Below are positions 58,842 to 64,000 of a stretch of 64,000 nucleotides of DNA, piece after piece. The notes below the pieces were generated by a model. It searched no databases and had not been told where the DNA came from. It saw only the letters and a program-made list of their open reading frames with translations. Source of the DNA: Flaccisagitta enflata (taxonomy: Eukaryota; Chaetognatha; Sagittoidea; Aphragmophora); NCBI GenBank assembly GCA_965153355.1, contig OZ231126.1, positions 110,918,001-110,982,000 on the forward strand, read 5' to 3'. The translations under genes and the position numbers were made by a program. Positions within the stretch are counted from its first letter, which is position 1, and every line of letters begins with the position of its first letter.

Positions 58842-60131
58842 TCATGCACTGATGTAAGATTTGTCAGCATTGCCGCTGAGAAAAGCTTCCTTTGCAAGAT
58901 AAATTGCCTCAGATTTGTCCCTTGGCCTGTGACGGCGATCGACAGCTAGATGGTCATTATTCTGCAAATGAATGCCACAGCAGGGGCACAGATCACGGCA
59001 CCTATTGTACAGACCATCAAATACATGGTGCGGTGACAGACCGCATCCACGTAGCCCTAACGATTTCATTTTATTCTCCACCAACAGGCCTACCGGTGTT
59101 CGACTCGACGCTGACGCAGATGAAATAGACACCTCCTTGATGGGCACTTCCTCTGGATTATCTTCTCTTGTGTTCAATTCATTCACTTGGGCGCTCCACG
59201 TCAACTGCGGCGATTCCTGCCATTGCGATTGTGAAGGCTCATTTAACGACGTGTTCCACGCTGATTTCCACGACTCTTGTGACAGCATGGTGTCGGCGCC
59301 TCCACGTGCGCCATTTCCGCTGTAACCTCCACGTGGCAAACTTTGTCCTCTATTTGGGGCGTATCCTGCCCAATTACCTCTACCAACGTATCCATTTGTT
59401 CCTCCTCCTCCTCTTCCTCCCGGCCCGCTGCTTCCTCTTGGCGGCGCCGTTCCTCTTACTGTTTGCCCGTCAAAGCCTCGTCCTCTCTGTGTTGTCAACG
59501 AACTGTTGCCTCGACCACCTGCGTTTTTTAGGGTAGAAATATTTCTTGTTGATTCATTGCTATTGTCTTCCGTGCCCTGAAACGCTTTAAGCTTTACTTG
59601 CGCTTCCACGTGATGCGCGTGATCTGCTAATTTCCTCAATGTACGCGTCCCTTCCAGGTAGAGAGTATTTGACACTGTGTATGCCGTGTTCTTGTTAGCT
59701 AGACCACTTAGGAATTGTTGCTGGTAATCATCTTCATTGCGACTTATTATAAAGATTAAATCCGCGAAATCAGTAAAATAGTCGCCAACAAATTCATTCT
59801 CATGTTGTTTTCTGTTGTGCAACCTCCCTAGAGCTATTGAATCAAGAGATGGAAACAAGCTGTGCTCAAAGGCATTGATGAACAACATAAAGCTAGTAAA
59901 CTTGCCTTGACGCTTGAAAATAGGGGCAAATGTCTTGTAGTAAATATGCGCCTTAAGCAAGAATATACCGCATAGTGTGTACATATGCTCTGATGAGAAG
60001 TAACACGATAGCTGATCTACAAATTTCCTTCTTTGCTCCAGATATGCTAGTGCATCCATATGCTCTTTGAAATCCACGTTTATAAGCTTGGCTGCCCGTA
60101 CGACCTTGTCCCCACCTACCTCCCCCCACAA
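58842..60131 (-). CDS. Gag-like protein, second ORF
   Basis: 429 codons. Residues 25-180 resemble a retrotransposon Gag capsid region: LSCYFSSEHMYTL, FINAFEHSLFPS, ENEFVGDYFTDFADLI and the DDYQQQFLSGLANKN pattern. An RGG-rich segment follows (GGRGNSS to GGRGGGGTNGYVGRGN), likely nucleic-acid binding, and a C-terminal CRDLCPCCGIHLQNNDH zinc-like motif. No protease or polymerase follows. It lies in the same frame as the ORF at 60141-61151, separated only by a TAA and three codons, so both may be one original protein. It could be a decayed retroelement or a retained Gag-derived gene. Confidence 0.5.
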   Translation of the reverse strand: MWGEVGGDKVVRAAKLINVDFKEHMDALAYLEQRRKFVDQLSCYFSSEHMYTLCGIFLLKAHIYYKTFAPIFKRQGKFTSFMLFINAFEHSLFPSLDSIALGRLHNRKQHENEFVGDYFTDFADLIFIISRNEDDYQQQFLSGLANKNTAYTVSNTLYLEGTRTLRKLADHAHHVEAQVKLKAFQGTEDNSNESTRNISTLKNAGGRGNSSLTTQRGRGFDGQTVRGTAPPRGSSGPGGRGGGGTNGYVGRGNWAGYAPNRGQSLPRGGYSGNGARGGADTMLSQESWKSAWNTSLNEPSQSQWQESPQLTWSAQVNELNTREDNPEEVPIKEVSISSASASSRTPVGLLVENKMKSLGLRGCGLSPHHVFDGLYNRCRDLCPCCGIHLQNNDHLAVDRRHRPRDKSEAIYLAKEAFLSGNADKSYISA

Positions 60132-60140
60132 ATCGTTCCA

Positions 60141-61151
60141 TTATACATAAAAGTAAGCACCACCCCTGACTTTTTGAATAAACCCGGGTACTGAGGGGCT
60201 GCTGGTGGGGGGGGCTGCTGGCTGGGCGTATGTTGCGCCTGGGGCAGGGGCAGGGGCAGGTAGAGTAAGCGAGTGTGTACTGGCAGGTAGATTTTGCACC
60301 ATATGCACTGACCTATTGGACAATGATGGTTTTAGAATGCCACCTGTTATCCGATGATTCTGATTTGAGTCTGCAGATGGTTGACCTGATGCTCCAGATG
60401 TTAGATTTGATGCTGCAGATGATTGACCGGATGTTCCAGATGTTTGACCTTGTGATCCAGTTGTCAGCTTTATGATGGGGGGAAAGGTGAAATTGACTCG
60501 TTTTTGGCCGTCTTCATCCGCTCCTGCGGCGTTTTGCTTTGCTCCAGTCTCGCCATAGCTTGAAAGGATAGTCGACCCTTCTGTGGATGGAAATAAATCG
60601 GCGCCAGCCGCCTTGGGTATTGTATTAGATGTAGGCCATTGTATTTCAGTTCTGTCCCCACAATGATCCCAAGTGGGTTTATCTCCTTCCTCATCATCCT
60701 CTTCTCCCTCGCTTGAGGATTTGGGCTCTGTACTGAATGATACTAGCAAATCATCAACCTCCGAAAATATCCTTTTCATTTCATTAATTTCACCTCCCGT
60801 CATATAGCCTAAATAGGCTTCGTTCAAATTTTTCAAAAGGTGCAAAATAACCTCTTTTGTGCCTTGCAAACTGTCCAACCTTTCCCGATAAGATTCTATT
60901 GTCTGCGCTTGGTTTTCAACTGTATTTTGCAAAGAGTCTATCGCTTCTGTTTGCCTAGTCTCAGTATTTGATGATCTTATGACGGCAATCAAATTATTTC
61001 TTTGTCTGAGTAGTTTGTTTGTAAACTGATCCACGGGCATTTTATCTTTACTCTTACAGCCCTTGATAGTACCCCCTTTGAGTGCATAGGGGGGTCTCCA
61101 ACAACGGGGGCAGTAAACCAGTGCCCCTATACCAGGTCTTATCTGATTCAT
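60141..61151 (-). CDS. Gag-like region, first ORF (zinc motif, coiled coil, low-complexity tail)
   Basis: 336 codons. The start has LVYCPRCWRPPYALKGG with a further Cys, a possible zinc ribbon. Residues 40-115 are Gln/Glu/Leu-rich and coiled-coil-like (NTVENQAQTIESYRERLDSL). Then come an acidic segment (SSSEGEEDDEEGDKP), Ser/Gly/Gln repeats and a Pro/Ala-rich tail. It ends at TAA 60141-60143, with the downstream ORF in the same frame. No homologue is recognised; the N-terminal part of a Gag polyprotein is the most likely reading. Confidence 0.4.
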   Translation of the reverse strand: MNQIRPGIGALVYCPRCWRPPYALKGGTIKGCKSKDKMPVDQFTNKLLRQRNNLIAVIRSSNTETRQTEAIDSLQNTVENQAQTIESYRERLDSLQGTKEVILHLLKNLNEAYLGYMTGGEINEMKRIFSEVDDLLVSFSTEPKSSSEGEEDDEEGDKPTWDHCGDRTEIQWPTSNTIPKAAGADLFPSTEGSTILSSYGETGAKQNAAGADEDGQKRVNFTFPPIIKLTTGSQGQTSGTSGQSSAASNLTSGASGQPSADSNQNHRITGGILKPSLSNRSVHMVQNLPASTHSLTLPAPAPAPGATYAQPAAPPTSSPSVPGFIQKVRGGAYFYV

Positions 61152-61159
61152 TCACGTTG

Positions 61160-61750
61160 ATAAATCCGCTATTTCTTCCAGTAATTCATTAGTTGTAATG
61201 GTGTCCTGACCCGACATGTTGAGTTCCGATGACAAATAGTCGAAATCTTCCTCGACTTTTTCTTTTTCCGGCGAGAGCCATCGTAAATGGTTTGTTGAAG
61301 GGCGGCACCCGTTGAATCCACGTGAAACGGCGCAGTGCTCCTTCCCTCTAGCAGCCGAATGTCTTCTTCTTCAGAGATGTGCAGCACGACAAATAGCTGC
61401 CGCCAAGTCTGACGTAATGTCAGACAGCTATCTTCTTCTCTGCTTTGGTATCTTTTCTCTGCATATAGGAGAGAAAAGTGGAAGTCAAATTGGTTGGGTT
61501 TAATCTGGTGATAAAGACAGATAATGAAGACAGACAATGAACTAAATAAAAGGCTAAATACAAAATGAATGACAATAGTTCCTGCATATAGGAGAGAAAA
61601 GTGGAAGTCAAATTGGTTGGGTTTAATGCCACACCCAAATTGAGTTTCCTTTTTATATCCCTCATTCTATTTCTAAAAGACTTGCGGTTTTATTTAAATG
61701 TGATATTGATTGCATAGTTGGAATTGAAATAGTATGGGACTAAAGATAGG
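61160..61750 (-). other. Poorly coding region with a 47-bp direct repeat
   Basis: CTGCATATAGGAGAGAAAAG... occurs at 61456-61502 and again at 61583-61629, nearly identical, 127 bases apart. A 122-codon minus-strand frame (61169-61537) overlaps one copy, contains mixed-composition sequence (RQTWRQLFVVLHISEEED), and may be a decayed exon. No assignment made. Confidence 0.5.
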
Positions 61751-61752
61751 GG

Positions 61753-62148
61753 CTAATGGCAGTAATGCTTAACTGGTTTTGTTTTGTTTGGTCTCATTTT
61801 GTTTTGTTTTGTTTTGGTTTGTTTTGGTTTACTTTGTTTTGTTTTGGTTTGTTTTGGTTTTGGCTGGGGTTTTTTCTTCTTTTTTGCACTAAACTCTGGT
61901 AAGTCAGTATTCAAGCCTAAATGACTAACAAGAGAGGACACTTTATCATTGTCATCAATGTCATTGTCAGCCTGGGGCGATGATTGACCCCCTTTTATAC
62001 TCTCTCTAGCTGCCTGAGTCATAATAGACGCACCAGAACGAATAAGATTAGCTCCATATCGTGATAGTTTGAAAGGAGATAGGTTTTTAATCAAATGAGA
62101 ATTATTAAAACGGCCCCCAGCCCAATGACCTCGTTGAATGATAGTCAT
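61753..62148 (-). CDS. Small basic pX-like protein of a second Polinton-like element
   Basis: The likely start is the ATG at 62148-62146, five bases after the stop of the penton-like gene. It begins MTIIQRGHWAGGRF and continues SRYGANLIRSGASIMTQAA, the pattern of small Polinton minor capsid/pX-like proteins (QRGxG..., then a helical 'lr.Ga.i..da' segment). The C-terminal part is a Lys/Pro/Gln/Thr run encoded by TTTGG/TTTTG repeats. Gene order matches the pair at 17064-18437 on the plus strand, but the sequences are clearly different. Confidence 0.55.
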   Translation of the reverse strand: MTIIQRGHWAGGRFNNSHLIKNLSPFKLSRYGANLIRSGASIMTQAARESIKGGQSSPQADNDIDDNDKVSSLVSHLGLNTDLPEFSAKKKKKPQPKPKQTKTKQSKPKQTKTKQNKMRPNKTKPVKHYCH

Positions 62149-62153
62149 GATGT

Positions 62154-62852
62154 CTATGGATGAATGACATGTAAAACAATCCTTACTGGTTCTGAGAGCT
62201 TTACGAAACAACCTGCTTGATCACGGATTTGTTTAGTTAAGTCAGTTAAATAATCCTTTGACGTGTCATAGTACTGCATGCTTTGAGCAAAATTGAGACA
62301 TTTACGGCTAATCATTTGAGAATTTGTGAATTCTATCCATTTGATAACCGATACCTTACTTCTACCAATCCTGGACTCTGTCACTGCATCTGTGTATATC
62401 AGCAAATCTGTGACAGACGGACGGACGTGAGGAATGTATTGAAAGAAATTCCAAAAATCACACTGAGTTAACAAATTTTCTAAAAAGTCTTCGTTGAAAT
62501 TACATGTCTTATTTTCAAATCTGAAACTTGAACTAGTTTTATTTCTTCCAATTATAATATCATCAATTGGAAACGGTTCAAAATGTTCACAAACACCAAA
62601 TTTTCTTAACATTTCCCCACGTATCCTTATTGTAACAAGTTCAGGGTGAGCTATATCATAATTGAACCATAATTTTCGCATTAATGGATTGTATTCAAAT
62701 AAAGGCTTTTTAGCAGCCTTTCAATTGTCGCATAGATTAAAAATTACAGCATTGATAGCCCCAATAAAACTTTCAGGATTATCCATATCCATAGGAGACA
62801 ATCTCACCCATTTGTTTGGGTTAAATTGGTCTTTTCTGGGTTTGGGCACCTT
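62154..62852 (-). pseudogene. Penton-like minor capsid protein of a second Polinton-like element
   Basis: Reading starts after an acceptor-like TTTTTTAAAG with VPKPRKDQFNP. It continues PESFIGAINAVIFNLCDN to an in-frame TGA (62721-62723), and then KKPLFEYNPLMRKLWFNYDI, GEMLRKFGVCEHF, VTDLLIYTDAVTESRIGRSK, FAQSMQYYDTSKDYLTDL and the closing VRIVLHVIHP. These follow the order of penton landmarks (vertex-protein 'iN..l', 'y.D......vG', 'LHF' end). The TGA looks like a CGA to TGA change. The upstream part beyond 62852 was not found. Confidence 0.62.
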
Positions 62853-62889
62853 TAAAAAAGATATCTTAACTTCTTATTTAGATAAGTAA

Positions 62890-63395
62890 AAAAAAATCAT
62901 AAACATTTTAATCTACATAGAAAAATCTATAATATGAGTGCAATCTTGTCTTTGTGCATCAAACCATTTGGAAATGCCATTAGGTTGAGGTTGATCAAGT
63001 TCTTTGAATAATGACAAAAAAAAAAAATAATACTACTACTAACCTTCCATCTTTGAAGTTCTCTCAAATTTTACCAAAAAATGATAAAGATATGCAGATT
63101 TCACCACTGGTTAGCTCTTAAGCTCTAGTTTAATAGTCTCATGGATTTTGAGTCAGATTTGAAAAGAGAAGTAGATAAACTTTTCAGTCAAAATAACCAA
63201 AAATCTACTATAAAAACCGAAACCACCTCTTGGTTGTGATACACAAACCAAACTTGCAGTCCCTAAATTGGATAGAAGATTGTTTTTTTTTATTTTAATC
63301 TAGTTAGTATAAACACAAAAAAAAACAAAAATAATCAGATACATGAGTTTAGTGCGCGCGAGGGGGAAAAACATACCGCCAACCATAAGTGCTGC
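62890..63395. other. Non-coding stretch, nothing recognised
   Basis: AT-rich, with short A-runs. No exon or repeat family member was seen. Confidence 0.4.
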
Positions 63396-63401
63396 TAAAC
63401 T

Positions 63402-63590
63402 TTTTAGTCGCGTGCTACGCGACTCTACACCCCGCTTTGTCGGTCCGTCCGTCTGTCCGTCACACTTTACTTTTTTGGCGTTAATGGGGTTTTTGGCCTT
63501 ACTGCTCCTGCTCAAATGCTCCACTGACCTCAATTATGGCCCCTGCCCACCCGCACGCGACTGGCGTAGCCGTGTATCCGGCCTTGTTTC
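63402..63590 (-). repeat. Family A repeat, complete reverse copy
   Basis: TTTTTAGTCGCGTGCTACGC, CCCCGCTTTGTCGGTCCGTC, GTCACACTTTACTTTTTTGG, CTTACTGCTCCTGCTCAAAT, CCCTGCCCACCCGCACGCGA, GTGTATCCGGCCTTGTTT. With 6824-7056 this is the best reference copy. Confidence 0.9.
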
Positions 63591-63591
63591 C

Positions 63592-64000
63592 TAGATAGTA
63601 GCAACCAACAAACTGAGGGACACAAGCATTAATTGAACAACTTATATTTCAAATACAAATCTTTTAAACGACATTAGATACTTAACTACCTTCCTCCAGT
63701 TTAAGCTGTTGTTGCACAAACCACTATATATAGAGAAAGATATCATTCCACAAAGAGGAACTAGAATATGTTAGAAGGGTCCAAAGTCAGGTTTGCTTGG
63801 CATGTACTGTATGAAACATAATGATGATTTTGATAAAGAGGTTGCCCGTTTACCTGAATACTTGCCGCTCATTCTCTTTCTTTAATGAAATGGAAGACAA
63901 CAGCTTTTCTGGTAGCAAATCACAATGTAACACTGCAAACGAATCAAATTTCTGAAGTAATAACAAATAATACACCAAATGGAATAACAAGTGGATCAAC
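63592..64000. other. Window end, nothing recognised
   Basis: AT-rich unique sequence without a supported feature. Confidence 0.4.

Overview
The window looks like a repeat-rich nuclear genome segment of an invertebrate metazoan. The evidence is spliceosomal introns, very long GA/CT, GT and GAA/GTT microsatellites, two kinds of non-LTR retrotransposon, a solo LTR, hAT-like and mariner/pogo-like DNA elements, and several integrated gene blocks of Polinton/Maverick (adintovirus-like) type. I cannot name the species. A 10-base N gap lies at 13503-13512. All family assignments come from reading translated motifs by eye; no database search was run.

Layout. 1-13.5 kb: mostly non-coding, with two unrecognised Cys-rich genes (1978-2604 and 3458-4375) and many copies of three interspersed repeats, here called families A, B and C. 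13.6-30.9 kb, plus strand: a decayed Polinton-like block in the order upstream ORF, DDE integrase, penton-like minor capsid protein, small basic pX-like protein, double-jelly-roll major capsid protein, adenain-like protease. It contains short introns full of GA or CT repeats. It has been invaded by a family A element (in the integrase), a 1684-bp hAT-like element (between the two halves of the capsid gene) and a 4.5-kb retrotransposon with a restriction-like endonuclease. That retrotransposon sits inside a CT microsatellite in the protease gene and itself carries a 685-bp solo LTR.

34.55-56.85 kb: a large inverted duplication. Each arm carries two unrecognised genes (called A and B here) converging on a protein-primed DNA polymerase B gene. 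The arms meet head to head around a 4.65-kb spacer filled by an APE/RT LINE. The right arm keeps the empty site of a 3628-bp DNA element (GTAG target duplication) found only in the left arm. 57-64 kb, minus strand: an Asn-rich ORF with a family A insertion, a gag-like gene in two ORFs split by a single stop, and a second, different penton plus pX-like pair.

Taken together, integrase, penton, pX, capsid, protease and polymerase B are the usual parts of a Polinton/adintovirus; no packaging ATPase was found. Most of these genes carry stops or frameshifts, so they are best read as endogenous relics. Genes A and B, the microsatellite-bearing introns and the palindromic family A repeats are the parts I could not match to anything known to me.
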